Made by a program: the position numbers and the translations under genes. From assembly GCF_012273895.1 (NCBI RefSeq), contig NW_024045131.1, positions 2,242,741 to 2,306,740 on the forward strand: DNA of 64,000 nucleotides, written 5' to 3'. The notes below the pieces were generated by a model. That model was not told the origin of the DNA and did not search any database. It saw only the letters and a list, made by a program, of their open reading frames with translations. The first letter of the stretch is position 1; the number at the start of each line of letters is the position of its first letter. Shown piece after piece: positions 36,401-51,400 of the stretch. Source of the DNA: Zerene cesonia (Eukaryota; Arthropoda; Insecta; Lepidoptera; Pieridae).

Positions 36401-39400
36401 TTATATAACGACTTAGAAACTATCAATTACACATACAAATGTACACATCTACAGTTTCCTTAGACCAATCACAACAAAACAAAATATATTAAAAAATAAC
36501 TTTTTTCCTAGGACTTACAAGCACTCCAAGAAGGCAGTGAGAGCCGCGACAGCACCAGTATCAACGTCGGCACGGATTATAGCAAGATCGTGGAAGAAGA
36601 CGTGGTGAGTATTATATTATCTTGAAGTTTTATCAAAATACCCTTTAAAAACTGCCCTTTATTTAGGACAGTTGGAATGGTTTAACAACCATTAAAAATG
36701 TGTAGAAGTGATTATTGAAGAAGCAAATAACATAACATTAAAATTTGTGATAATTTGGTTTTTAATTGCCTTAATTATTTTTTTATATATAATATCTACC
36801 TGCAGGATCTACTGCACTGATTTAAAAAAAAATCGTTTCACCGTTGCATATGTACCACGGATAGGGGGGTATAAACCGGGTGAAGTGAAGGTAGGAAGGA
36901 AATACCTAGGTATAAGTGAAGGGGGGGGCGTCGCTAGTGCTAGTGATTAATAGGATATGGAACGTCCCCCAGCCGCTGGAGCCGATCCACATCCTGATGA
37001 TCGGCATCCGCGACGCGGGCGAGACGGACGACGGCGCGGTGTCGCGCCGCTTCGGCCACTTCTGCCGCGTGCACGCGCGCGACCTGCACCAGAAGCGGAT
37101 ACGCAGGATCACCTTTATGCTGCTTATCAAGTCAGTGCTTACAATGTATATGGAATTTATTAATTTATGACAAGCGAGCTGGTGGATCGCCTGATGGTAA
37201 ACTACCAGCAACGCCCGCCCGTCCTAGTCCATTCCTTCTTTCCAGTCGTTAATCCTTTCCTTTTCCCTTACCCCATAAAAGCGGGCAGCGCATTCACAGA
37301 GGACTACCTTTGCGAATGTTTATGGGCGGTGGTGATCGCTTACCATCAGGCGAACCACCAGCTCAGCTGCCCGCTATGACATAAAAAAAAAGGAATTACA
37401 TGGGCGTTTCGCCTGCAACTGGATTACCTATGCATTTTTGTATCCTATAGTTAGTTGGTAAAGGATCTGGTGGGTCGCATGATGGTAAGCTACCAGCACT
37501 GCCGATGAGAATTTACATGGGCAGTGAAAATGGATTGCCAACTTGGTAGGAAAGGGTAGAGAAAGGAAAGGATTAATGACAGGCGAAAGGGCTGGGAAGG
37601 GTTAGAGAAAAAAGGGGAGTTTCGGGCGAATCGCACGAAAAACAGTAGCAATTATATCATTGACATCGATTCTTCTCTAGGGGTGTGTTACTTTTCCAGC
37701 CTGACACAATTAGTGTCCGAGTATATTAAAACATATTTTTAATTGTATTAAGTCGAATTTGTCAGTAATTTGCATTAAACTATATCGGTATAATGGTTAT
37801 CTTACCTTATTTGGGAGGCAGAACACTTTAACACTACAATAAAATAAAAAATTATCTAAAGATTGTCATTATTTCTTTTATCATCTTCCCAGACGCCAAT
37901 TCCCCAAGTTCTTCACGTACCGCGCCCGCAACGAGTTCAAGGAGGACACCATATACCGCCACCTGGAGCCGGCCTCCGCCTTCCAGCTGGAGCTGTACCG
38001 CATGAGGAGCTACGACCTGGAGGCGCTGCCCACCAGCAACCAGAAGATGCACCTGTACCTGGGCAAGGCCAAGGTATAAAGATCTATATGTATTGAAGTC
38101 AAAAAATTACCGAGTGGAGTTGTAGAAACGGTTCATTGTAATAAGCACCTTATCCCGTGGCAGTAACGTTCAAAGTCCATTGTATCATTATAAAACTCCG
38201 TCTAACAGACGTGCTGGCGGAGTTTCTCTTCGGACGATTTTTAAGCGTTATTGTTAGTCTAGTGTCCTATTTGAGCCATTGTACGATTTCTCACAATATT
38301 TCTTTCCCACTAGGTAAAGAAAGGACAAGAGGTGACCGACTTCCGTTTCTTCATCCGGTCCATCATCAGGCACCAGGATCTCATCACTAAGGAAGCCAGT
38401 TTTGAATACCTGCAGAATGAAGGAGAGAGGTATTATTAATCCCATAACTTGGGTGTTAGGATATTTTTTTTATCCCGATTAAATGCTCCCTTGGGATAAA
38501 ACAGTAATTTTGATATCCGGGCGCAGCCAGGACGAGCGTCTAGTTAATCATAAATTAATATGCGTCCATGTTTGAGATACTAGCGGTCCACCCCGGCTTT
38601 ATCCGTCGACATTTATAGCCTGATGCACTCCGATATAATCAAGGGTGAAAGAATTTTTGAAATCCTTTAGAAGTTCTTTATATTCTCGGCTTTTTATTAC
38701 ATGTTTATAATTAGAATTTGATTGTGTTTAAAAACACAATATCAAAATTATCGTATATAATTACTAAATGTCTATTTGATTGTTTGTTCAATTCTTCCTC
38801 GACTTAATCATATAATAGACTCTGATTAAGCATTTTTTTTAGAAAAGGCTTTTGGCTTTTTCTAAAGGCTTAAAAATGTGTAATAGAAAACGACGTATGC
38901 GCATGACAAAAGCATGGATATCAGTTCAGTTTTAAATAACGAACTAATTAATTAATAATTGTTTATTCAATTTTCAGAGTGCTCTTAGAAGCAATGGATG
39001 AGCTGGAAGTGGCGTTCTCTCACCACTTGGCCAAAAGGACGGATTGTAACCACATCTTTTTGAACTTTGGACCCACCATACTCATAGATCCGGCGAAGGT
39101 CAGCTTTACCAAGATGAAATAATTGTGTTTTGCTATATTTTTAACATGCTTTCATTACCTATACGTGTTTGTTTGTATGTAACCGACTCTTTTGGACTGG
39201 ATATTTGACCAAATTTAAACGGACAGATTTTTCTTAAAAACTTATTTCTTATGCTTCGTACACTTATCAAGGATCGGTTACAATACAATAATTTCATAAG
39301 TTTTTCTTATAATCATAATTAGGATCGCCGGTATTAAATAATTTCCTTATGAACGCTCTATAAGAAAAAGTGAAACGACTTCGTTGTTTCTTACATTAGA

Positions 39401-42400
39401 TCTTGTATTTTTTTATTTTTTTATCTACAATTTTTTTACTAGTTGCACTCCTCGGCTCCGCCTGGGCATTCATTTGTCGTAATTGAAATAATATAAACTA
39501 CCCTATCTTTTAAGTTGGATCAAACATGCACATGGAGTGAAAATTTGATTAAAATCTGCTGAGTAGTTAAGGGAGTCCATCGTGGACAAACAGCGTGATA
39601 CGTAATTTATATCTATAGCAAAATTTAAGCAAACAGTCCAAAAACAATTGTATAACCGAGCATAAAATTATCAACGAAACAATTATGATTTCAGATCGAG
39701 GAATCCGTACTCGGCATGGTGATGAGATACGGACCGAGGCTGTGGAAACTTAGAGTTCTGCAAGCCGAAATAAGGTTCACTTTGAGAGTCGGTAAGTATT
39801 CGTTTTTTTTTTTATGTCACAGCGGGCAACTGAGCTGGTGGTTCGCCTGGTGGTGAGCGATCACCACCCGCCGCCCGTGAACAGACCAGAGGGAGATTCT
39901 CTTTTGGGGGAAAATCTTTCTTTTAAGGGAAAAACTCTGTTCAAGAGCTTGATAGTCTTTTTATACAAATATGCTCAACCAATATGGTTTAAATATCTAT
40001 ATGCATTATTAAGTACTAATTTTTACGCGCGGCTTCGACTGCGTGGTCGCATACCCATCGTCATAGATCCCACGGGACCGAGATGGTCTACCGCGAAAAA
40101 AAAATTAGGCCATACATTTATCACCCGAACTATCTTCGGACACAAAATTGATAATTTAAAATCTTTGCGATATGTTTTACCTATCTTTTTCCCGCAGCTT
40201 CGCGTTAAATTCTGAGTAGTTTAATAGATTTTATTATATACTAGCTGCACCCGGCAAACGCTGTTCTGCCTTACTCTGATCATTTAGAGGTATGAAAAAT
40301 AGATGTTAGCCGNNNNNNNNNNNNNNNNNNNNNNNNNNNNNNNNNNNNNNNNNNNNNNNNNNNNNNNNNNNNNNNNNNNNNNNNNNNNNNNNNNNNNNNN
40401 NNNNNNNNNNNNNNNNNNNNNNNNNNNNNNNNNNNNNNNNNNNNNNNNNNNNNNNNNNNNNNNNNNNNNNNNNNNNNNNNNNNNNNNNNNNNNNNNNNNN
40501 NNNNNNNNNNNNNNNNNNNNNNNNNNNNNNNNNNNNNNNNNNNNNNNNNNNNNNNNNNNNNNNNNNNNNNNNNNNNNNNNNNNNNNNNNNNNNNNNNNNN
40601 NNNNNNNNNNNNNNNNNNNNNNNNNNNNNNNNNNNNNNNNNNNNNNNNNNNNNNNNNNNNNNNNNNNNNNNNNNNNNNNNNNNNNNNNNNNNNNNNNNNN
40701 NNNNNNNNNNNNNNNNNNNNNNNNNNNNNNNNNNNNNNNNNNNNNNNNNNNNNNNNNNNNNNNNNNNNNNNNNNNNNNNNNNNNNNNNNNNNNNNNNNNN
40801 NNNNNNNNNNNNNNNNNNNNNNNNNNNNNNNNNNNNNNNNNNNNNNNNNNNNNNNNNNNNNNNNNNNNNNNNNNNNNNNNNNNNNNNNNNNNNNNNNNNN
40901 NNNNNNNNNNNNNNNNNNNNNNNNNNNNNNNNNNNNNNNNNNNNNNNNNNNNNNNNNNNNNNNNNNNNNNNNNNNNNNNNNNNNNNNNNNNNNNNNNNNN
41001 NNNNNNNNNNNNNNNNNNNNNNNNNNNNNNNNNNNNNNNNNNNNNNNNNNNNNNNNNNNNNNNNNNNNNNNNNNNNNNNNNNNNNNNNNNNNNNNNNNNN
41101 NNNNNNNNNNNNNNNNNNNNNNNNNNNNNNNNNNNNNNNNNNNNNNNNNNNNNNNNNNNNNNNNNNNNNNNNNNNNNNNNNNNNNNNNNNNNNNNNNNNN
41201 NNNNNNNNNNNNNNNNNNNNNNNNNNNNNNNNNNNNNNNNNNNNNNNNNNNNNNNNNNNNNNNNNNNNNNNNNNNNNNNNNNNNNNNNNNNNNNNNNNNN
41301 NNNNNNNNNNNNAGGAATCGGTCAAGCCGTTTCGGAGGAGTATGGCAACGAAAACTGTGACACGAGAATTTTATATATATAGATATAAACTGTCCTCTTA
41401 AATCGCTCTATGTATTAAATACAGCCCCTCAAAATCCGTCGTGCAGTTTTAAAGATCTTAGCATACATGCATACAGAGGGACAGACGCGGGAAGCGACTT
41501 CGCTTTATACTATGTAGTATGTCATTTGCAGTGTTGTTTATAATGTTACAATATTACAGGCCCAGGGGCGCCAACCAAGAACATTCGACTCTGTTTGTCC
41601 AACGGGTCTGGATATACGCTGGACATATCCACATATGAGGAGGTTTCCGACCCCAAGACTGGTGTGGTAAGTATTAAATATAATATATAAATATATAGTA
41701 TACTAGACGCTCGTCCTGGCTGCGCCTGGATATCAAATTTCCTGTTTTATCTCATGGGAGCATTTAATTTTTATCCCAAGCTGACTTGTCAGCTCATACG
41801 TATACCAAATTTCATCAAAAATGGGTTCAGTAGTTTCAGCGTGACTGACGGACAAACATCCAAATAAACAAACTTTACATTAGTGTGATTGATCGATTAC
41901 TTTTGTTTGAGAATAGCTTAATTATTTGTATTTAACTACCGTTTATATGGAAACCTAGTGTTTTTTTTTATTCATTCGTAATCATATGATGTCCTTCTTA
42001 TGGTCTTTATGAAATTTATTACGCGGATAGATTGTAGTCTCAATTAGCACAAATACTACTTTGTCACCCGGGTAACCACGCCGTGAGACCGCGGGTTTCA
42101 GCCATTTCGAATATAAATATTTTTTTTGTATAAACCATATATAAACTAGAACCGTTTTTCCATCCGAGTCACAAACATGGGCATTCTAAAGTGATTAGCA
42201 CCCTTGATTCTTTCTTCGCTCAGTAATCAATCCGTGCCTCTCTCTCTCTCTCACACGTGTGTCTCAAAAAAAGAGAAAATATTAAAATACTAGCTGCGCC
42301 TCGCGGTTTCACCCGCGTAAGTTCGTATCCCGTAGGAGCATCGGGATAAAAAGTTGCCTATATGTTATTGCAGTTGTCCAGCTGTCTACGTACCAAATTT

Positions 42401-45400
42401 CATTGCAATCGGTTCAGTAGTCTTTGCGTGAAAGAGCAACAAACACACACACACACACATCCTTACAAACTTTCGCATTTATAATATTAGTAGGATTAAT
42501 ATGTTTGTAACTTTCAGATAATATTCCAATCATACGGACCGAAACAAGGGCCTATGCACGGACTGCCGATTTCGACACCTTATGTCACAAAGGACTACCT
42601 GCAGCAGAAGAGATTCTTGGTAAGTATCTTATGTATACCGGTTTCCATGTAAGCTTTTATGTATTCAACCGACCGTGGGATTTCACATTTTAGAATTTGG
42701 ACTTGTACTGTGAATATAATTATTAATCATCATATAATTCTAAACTGCCAAATCATTTGAGTGCATAAAAATGATAGATTTTTCTTTTTTTTTATTTTAT
42801 ATATGTAATTGCACGCCTCGGCTTCGCTCTGCTAGTTATTTGCCATAATTGAAATAATGAAAACTATTCTGTCATTTAAATTGGATCAAACTACGAGTAC
42901 ACATAGTGTGTGGATTTGTTTTAAATCGGTTAAGTAGTTTGGGAGAAAATCGCGCACAAAGTGACAGGTAATTTAATTTAAGATTAAACTACCACCTTTA
43001 TACGCCATTATACGTACACACTGGTCTGTTTCCCGGTGTAATCTCTTAACCGAGTTCAACAAAAACGAGAGAAAGAAATTAATCTTGGGTTTGATTTTAC
43101 GCGAGTATTATACATTTAGAAATTAAAGACTTTTTAACGTATTTTAAACGCGATTTATTAATTATATTATTAACCCGAAGGTCACGTGACCACGCTCGCT
43201 GTAAAGTGTTCGAAACGTCGGCTTAATAATATAATGAATAAATCGTGTTAAAAACCCGTTAAAAAGTCTTGAATTTCTTAACAAATGAATCTTTTATACT
43301 ATTACAAATGAGTATATTCATTTTATATAACAGGCGACATCGCAAGGGACCACGTACGTGTACGACATTCCGGACATGTTCCGACAGGCTGTTGAGAGAC
43401 AATGGAAGGAATATATCGAAGAAGGCATGGTAGATGGTGAGTTTGTAGTATAAATATTGTATACTAGATCTCCGCCCGTTTCTTTGCTTACCCCTTGTTT
43501 TGGGGTGTACATAATATCTATGTTGGATAGTAATTAATAACATAACATGAAAAATATTAATATAGATGAGTACTCATCTATATTAATATAAAGAAAAATT
43601 ATTTTAGTGTTAGAGAGCCTATTTATTATATAAGAAGGCTATAAGCTATATATGTACCGTAACTGACCGCTTTTGTATTATTATAATTTTAAACGCAATT
43701 CATAGTGATCTTGGAGTTGTCTTCAAAAAAATTACTTTCAAAATTGTAACCATACATTCGGAGATCAGTAGAAATACACGAACAAAAGTATATTTATTCG
43801 TCTTCTATTTAAGGACCTCAACCGGACAACGTGCTCAGTCTGGTCGAGTTGGTGTTGGAAAACGACGGCGAGAGGAAACTGGTTGAAGTCACTAGGCTGC
43901 CCGGCCAGAATACTGTGAGTTTTGCTGTATTTTTTTTTCCTACTTCAAAAAAAGAGGTATCAATTCTACTTATTGTGGGAGTCGAGCATGCTTCGGCATG
44001 AATTGGGCCAGCTCGCACCGGGGAAGTACCACACCCCCACAGAAAACCGGCGTGAAATAGTGGCATGCCACTGTGTTTCGTACGATGAGTGGGGGAGCCG
44101 GAGGCCCGTTTCCTTTTCCTCACCCGTCCAAGTCCATTCCTTCTTTCCAGTCGTTAATCCTTTCCTTTTCCCTTACCCCATAAAAGCGGGCAGCGCATTC
44201 ACAGAGGTACTACCTTTGCGAATGTTTATGGGCGGTGGTGATCGCTTACCATCAGGCGAACCACCAGCTCAGCTGCCCGCTACGACATAAAAAAAAAAAA
44301 GACTTGTTTACTTTGTGTTTCTTAGCTCATAATATATTTTAACTGGGTAAACCGATTTTGATTGTTTTTTTTTTATATTTATGAGCTATTAATCATGTCA
44401 TGTGGTCCCATTCAAAAAGTTCTTACCATTTGAGGATAGTTTTTGATAGTTCAACTATTCATACAAAGAGATGTCTTATTAATTCTACAATTACTCCAGG
44501 TGGGTATGGTGGCATGGCGTTTGACCCTCTTCACACCCGAATACCCGGAGGGACGAGATATAGTGCTCATAGCAAACGACCTAACGCACTATATGGGGTC
44601 TTTCGGACCCCAAGAGGACTGGGTGTACTTTAGGGCTTCGGAGTATGCGAGGGAATTGAAAATACCTAGGGTGAGTAGTTGGGGGATTTTATAGAACGAA
44701 AGAAAGAAAAAACATGCATGGTAGACCTGTAAAAAGGGTAACCACTGTGGAATACACTTGAATGATAAAACATTCAACTTAAATTTAGATACAAAAATGG
44801 TTGAATGTTGCCACACTGATATACTGTTTTCATACATAAATTTTGACCAGGGTTTTGTTTTATTACGATTGGCTTTTAATTATATTGTATGTAATACGTT
44901 TTATACACAAACTAAAACAATTTTTGATTATTCTATTAGATTTAGATAACAACGAATAGTTTTGGACGTTTCTTTTTTTTTATAAAACCTAAAATGGACA
45001 ATTTTATTTGATTTATTTGTAAAAATTAATATATCCAGCGAACAAGTGGTTTGCGTTATAAAAAGAAATTGCCTGCCGTATGCCTAATTAAAAGATTTCA
45101 TTTGTTGCTCTCAATAGATGTTTTTTCTTTGTCGTTATATTATTCATTCATTCGTACGTTTTCTTCTATAACTAATGTATATATAATTTTATCATTCAGG
45201 TATATGTGAGCGTGAACTCGGGGGCCCGTATCGGTGTGGCTGAGGAGGTGAAAGCGGAGTTCAAAGTCGCGTGGATAGACGCAGAGAGGCCCGAGCGGGG
45301 CTTCCGCTACCTGTACCTGAGCCCCGAGGCGTTCTCGCGGCTGGGGCCCCAGGGCTCCGTGAAGACGCAGCTGATTGAGGACGAGGGCGAGGCGCGGTAC

Positions 45401-48400
45401 AGGATCACGGATATTATCGGTGAGTTCGGGGCCCCGGGGGCCTCTAAGATGATTATAATGAGGCGATATATAAATTCACATCTACGTTACTGATTTACTT
45501 TCTGTCTGCGATAGTTGTATGAGCGTAAGGCATCTAATATAATTCTTATCTCTTCTGTCTGTTCTGTCTTCTTTGTCTTCCTTTCTTCTCTTTTAGATAG
45601 AAATAGTACTTATCTTATGTGTCTTTGATTGATACCTGATAGTAGGTCAATCTTGTGCTTAGAAAATATCTTATATTTACACCTTTATTTACGTTAATTA
45701 TAAATGTAATAATTAAGTGTTTTTTTAACTTTACTAGAAATTGTTGTACTAAAAATACTACTAATATACTAAAAATATATGTATAATATAATAATCACAC
45801 GACTCCCGCAGGCAAGGAGGACGGCCTGGGCGTGGAGTGCCTGCGCGACGCGGGGCTGATCGCCGGCGAGACGGCGCAGGCCTACGAGGACATCGTCACC
45901 ATCTCCGTCGTCACGTGCCGCGCCATCGGCATCGGCTCCTATGTCGTCCGGTGCGTTCTCCGCATGGCGTGTTAGGATACAGAGGATATAGGGGATGTTG
46001 GGATGTAAAGATGTGGAGTATGTGAGGATATAGAGGATATTAGGAAATCTCACGGGATCGGGACCGAAAACCCTGGGACTGTGATTTAATTATAACTGTT
46101 TGGAAAGTTTATGAGGATGGATCTATGTGTATGTGTATGTTTGACTGTTACTCTTTCACGCAAAAACTACTAAATCGATTGCAATGAAATTTGGCACATA
46201 GATAGACGTACGTAGGCAACTTTTTATCCCGATATTCCAACGGAATACGAACAGACTTACGCGGTTTATACCGCGGAGCGCGGTCAGTTTATCATAATCT
46301 CAATTTCATTCGACACCTGGTCACGTCACGCCACATAAAAACTTGAATTTGATATCGGATAACACTCAAACAACAGGCTGGGCCACCGCGTGATCCAAGT
46401 GGAGTCCTCGTACATAATCCTCACGGGCTACATGGCGCTGAACAAGGTGCTCGGCAAGCCGGTGTACGCCAGCAACAACCAGCTCGGCGGCGTGCAGATC
46501 ATGCACAACAACGGCGTCTCGCACGCCGTCGCGCCCACCGACCTGGAGGCCATCCGCACCACGGTCAAGTGGCTCTCCTACATACCCAAGGTGCGCGGCC
46601 GATGCTTGGCCTTTTTGCTTTTTGTGTCTGCTTGCTGTAGAGGGACTGGGCTCTGGGAGGAGATATAAAGGTGGGGTAGGGAGATAAATTGATAGATTAG
46701 TGTTTTTTTTTTGTGTGACACTTGGGTGTGACTAAGCAAAGTGATAACACTAGATTCGGAGGCGAAGTAAAGCCAAGTTAGGAAATCGATTGATAGATTA
46801 GTTTTGTTTGGTGTGACACTTTGGGGTGTGAGTAAGCAAAGTGATAACACTTAGATTCGGAGGCGAAGTAAAGCCAAGGTAGAGAGATAAATTGATACAT
46901 TAGTGTTGTTTGGTGTGACACTTTGGGGTGTGACACTAAACAAAATGGCAACACTTGCGAATAAAGTCAAGATAGGGAAATAAATGGATAGATTGATGTT
47001 GTTTGGTGTGACACTAAGCAAAATGTTAACACTCAATTTGGAGGCTAATAAAGGCAAGGTAAGGTAATAATTTGATTGGAATCATTAAAAATTGTAAGGA
47101 AGTAATTGGTTGTGATTTATTTATTTATTACATTAAGGATCACCAACATGACATACACGGGTAACATGAATGGAGAGTTTTATAAAAAACTGATATAAGT
47201 GATACTAATCAAAGTGACAATACCTAAGTTACATAAGTTTGAACCGCGAACCCCCTGCCCGCAGGACAAGCTGAGCATGGTGCCGATGATCCGTCCGGCG
47301 GACCCGATCGACCGGCCGGTGGAGTGGCACCCGCCGCGCGCCGCGTACGACCCGAGGCTGCTGCTCACGGGCGAGCCGGGCAAGCCGGGCTTCTTCGACG
47401 TCGGCTCCTTCGACGAGGTGATGCGGCCCTGGGCGCAGACCGTCGTCACCGGTGAGTCCGCCTTCAACGGATCACTAGTAACAGTAGTTATATATATTCA
47501 GCTTTATAACATTAGTATAGATTATAACACATTGCATACTATCTATTCTAGTTTTTAATACTACACATATAACACACTTAACTACAGAACCTCACACAAG
47601 ACAAAAAGAAGACAAAATATGTACTTAACATTTTTTGTCTTCTTTTTCTTCTTTCTTCTTTGATCGTTATAACTTTCCAAAAAAATTAACAAGTCATTAA
47701 TTTATCAATGTGTAATGTTTACATAAATGAAATAGTAGAAAACACTACAATGTACTAGACTACACTACAACTTACTATAGAACACGCTACCCTACTGCAC
47801 ACAAAGCTACACTAAAACTTAATTTAATTTAACGCCAGTCTTATACAGCTTGGCTGGCTGAGTGGTCAAGAGTCGCCACGACGTATCGTGTCGTAACATT
47901 GGGCAGGTTTGATTCCCGCCTCAAGATCGTATGTCATAATTCATTTTTAGGCATTTTGAAAGAAAGAAAGAAAATACATTTATTTATACATGGTTAAGTT
48001 ATAAAAACTAATTTGATATAATAAAAAATAAATAAACCTCATATAAACGGGAGATCCGCGCAATGTATAAGAGTCTAAGCCCATTAAAGGAACTTAGACT
48101 CTCCACTGATTTTCAGTGGACACCACATTGACCCCCTGACAGTGGCAGTGTACATGTAAAAGAAAGAAACAATAATAATAAAAAATAAAAATAAGTACCT
48201 TAATATAAAATAAATTTTGAGACTTTAAACATTCATAATTGAAGCGATAAAGCGATTTTAATGCAATATTACTCTCAGGTCGAGCTCGTCTGGGCGGTAT
48301 TCCAGTGGGTGTGATAGCTGTGGAAACACGTACCGTGGAATTCACTCTGCCAGCAGATCCAGCTAATTTGGACTCGGAGGCGAAAACCCTGCAACAGGCT

Positions 48401-51400
48401 GGACAGGTATGCACTCTGCGCAATGATAAGCTTTCAGGAAAAATAAATAGAATCATATAGAAATGTTAGAAAAAACCAAATGTGTGAATGCGAGGTAATT
48501 GTTTCCCTATACCACGATAATTATGGAATCGGGAATGTGGTGATTGTAAATAATTCTTGATAGAAAACCATAGATTGGACCTTGAGAGTACACGCCCTAG
48601 GAGCAAGATGGTAAGTTTGTTATTTGGCGGTTTATTTTTTGTAAGTTTTAGTATAAACTCAATGCAGCGTTATCACTTGAACTAAACTGGACTGAAGCCC
48701 TTTTCTTCTATAAAAATAAAAAAAATGGGGAATATTTAAAATATATTTTGACTTATAAAAATCGTGTCCCAGGTCTGGTTCCCGGACTCGGCATACAAGA
48801 CCTCCCAGGCCATTAACGACTTCTCCCGGGAAGGTCTGCCCATCTTCATATTCGCCAACTGGCGTGGTTTCAGTGGCGGTCAGAAAGGTTTGTGCAATCT
48901 GTCGTGCTTTTGCATTTATTATCTGCGTTTTTTGCTTGTTATCTATCTGTACTTTTCATAGTATGTAGTTAAAGTTGAAATGAAAAATTATTTAAGATGT
49001 GACTAAATGAAGTAGGGTCAATCAGGGTGAATGGGGGTGATTGGAAAAATATCCTAATATTTTTTTTTCTGTAATTGCGAAATGTTAAAAAACTGTCATT
49101 TGATAAATTTTCATAGATATTTCATATAAAAAAAATATTGTCATTACAAAAAGCAAAGGTTTTTAAACGTAGTTAAAATTTTGTTGAGAATTGGTTCTAA
49201 TTATCCTGAATGACTATAATCATTATATATATTTTATTTATGTATATATATATATTTTAATTCCAGACATGTACGAGCAAATACTGAAGTTCGGCGCGGA
49301 GATAGTGCGCGCGCTGCGCAACGCCACCGCCCCCGTCATAGTGTACATCCCCCCCGGGGCCGAGCTGCGAGGGGGGGCGTGGGCCGTCGTCGACCCCAGC
49401 GTCAACTCCGCGAAGATGGAGATGTACGCCGATCCCGAGGCTAGGTGGGTGCCATGCTACTTAGATTTGAGAAACATTTAATGTATACATCCCCCCCCCC
49501 CCCGGGCATAACAGTACATGGGGGAGGGGTAGATACTGCGCACCCAGATAGCGTTTTTGTTCCTTGAATTACAAGAATTAGCACAGATATATGTAAATGC
49601 ATCGGTCAAGTGCGAGTCGGATACTGAGGGTTCCGTACGAATAAGCTAAAGGGCAAATGTAACAAAAATTGGACACCCATCCAATTTATGACCGTGTCAA
49701 CCCTTACTTAACCTCGATTTGTTTTTTTTTTTCATCACCCTCATTTATAGAAATGTATCATATCTTAAAATGGGTACTTTCTTACAATGACGGCCCATGA
49801 GACAGCCAGACATACAGACGGACAGCGTCTTGTCTTACTCAAAGAGTACTAAAAGTTTCACGCATTGCGTATGGAACCCCAAAAAAAACGAGTTTTCAGA
49901 AAATATATACACCTGAAAATCATAAGTATTAAATACCATGAGAATATTAGAATTCGTGTAATACATAACTAATTAATTAAAACATAATATTCACAGAGGT
50001 GGCGTGTTGGAAGCCGAGGGTATCGTGGAGGTGAAATTCAAACAAAGGGACATATTGAAGACCATGCACCGGCTCGACCCGGAGCTGTTGCGGTTGGACG
50101 CGAGGATAGCTGGTAATTTGTTTGTTATATTGTTTATTTAGATTTATTATAGATGTTTTGTTACTCTTTCACGCAAAATCTATTGAACCGACAATAATGA
50201 AATTTGGTACGCAGATAGCTGGACAACTGGAATAACACATAGGCAACTTTTTATCCCGATATTCCTACGGTATATATACGGAATACGCGGGTAAAACCGC
50301 GGGGCGCAGCTAGTATCTGTATAAATTAAATTAATTAATTAAATTTTATAACAGATACCACGATTAAGCTGGGGCGGACCGCTAGTTAAATAAGACTTTT
50401 TTAACTCCTAAAGGGCTTATTATATATTTTTATAATTTTACGAAGTATATTTAAAGTATATATAAATTTCTTTTTAGGTGTATATAAATAAATTGTTATT
50501 AAAAATATTAAATTAATATTCAAGTAATTATAATAATTATTAGTATTTGATACAAGAAATTGTATGATTACAGAAATAAAGGAGCAAATAAAGGAGATAT
50601 CAAAGAATCTAGACCGAAGGGGGTCAATAGATGACGTTCTTATAAGGACAGATGCGGGCGGACAGGGTAAAGTTTTATATATATATGTAGCGCTTGGGTA
50701 AGTAAATTAAACACCGGCGATCCTCGAGAGAGTGTGTTTATTGCAATCAGCGACCTTATATTTATACATGTGGAAAGGGACCGCACGATCGGTTGTCTCA
50801 ACCGAAGGTTATAAATATTGGTGCCCCGATCGTGCGGCTCCTCAGTGCTCGGATAGGAGAGGTGCGCGCCGGCAGCAGCGCGCGTTGGAGAGAAGGAGAC
50901 AGCATGATCTGACCTCTCGAGCGGAGGTTTTAAATATAAGCGGTGTTGTCTCATATGCCTCGTCAGTGCGGCATGTGTAGTAGCGCGAGGGATGTCGCAC
51001 TACGTATATATATATATATTATATTTTTTAAATTTGAAATTTTTACCTTATTACATAAATACTCTTTGTTACTTCTTGTATTAATATAATGAATAGATAT
51101 TAGAAAATTAATTGTTTTAGTAAAAAATCTGTTGTTTCGTTAACAAACGTTTTAACTGTCTTTTAATGAGCATTTAGCAATAAAGTTTTGAAGAAGTACT
51201 GTTTTTATAAGAAAATAATATTTTTTACACAGCTGAGACTAAAATAAGAGAGCTGGATAGCGACCTGTTGGAGGCCGAGAAGAAAGTTAAGGCTCGTGAG
51301 AAGGAATTGGCGCCGGTCTACCACCAGGTGAGTTTCTTATATATTTATTATAATGGGTTTATCATTTATGAAATGTTTTCGTTTGGTTTAGATGCATACG

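Noticed and set aside
39792..41559. A hidden ACC exon in the 40313 gap
   Set aside because: The exons at 39695-39791 and 41560-41666 join in phase and the family sequence is continuous over the junction.
47846..47932. Second possible tRNA (ttggctggctgagtggtcaa, ggtttgattccc)
   Set aside because: A- and B-box like words are present but acceptor arms do not pair; probably a decayed tRNA-derived repeat.
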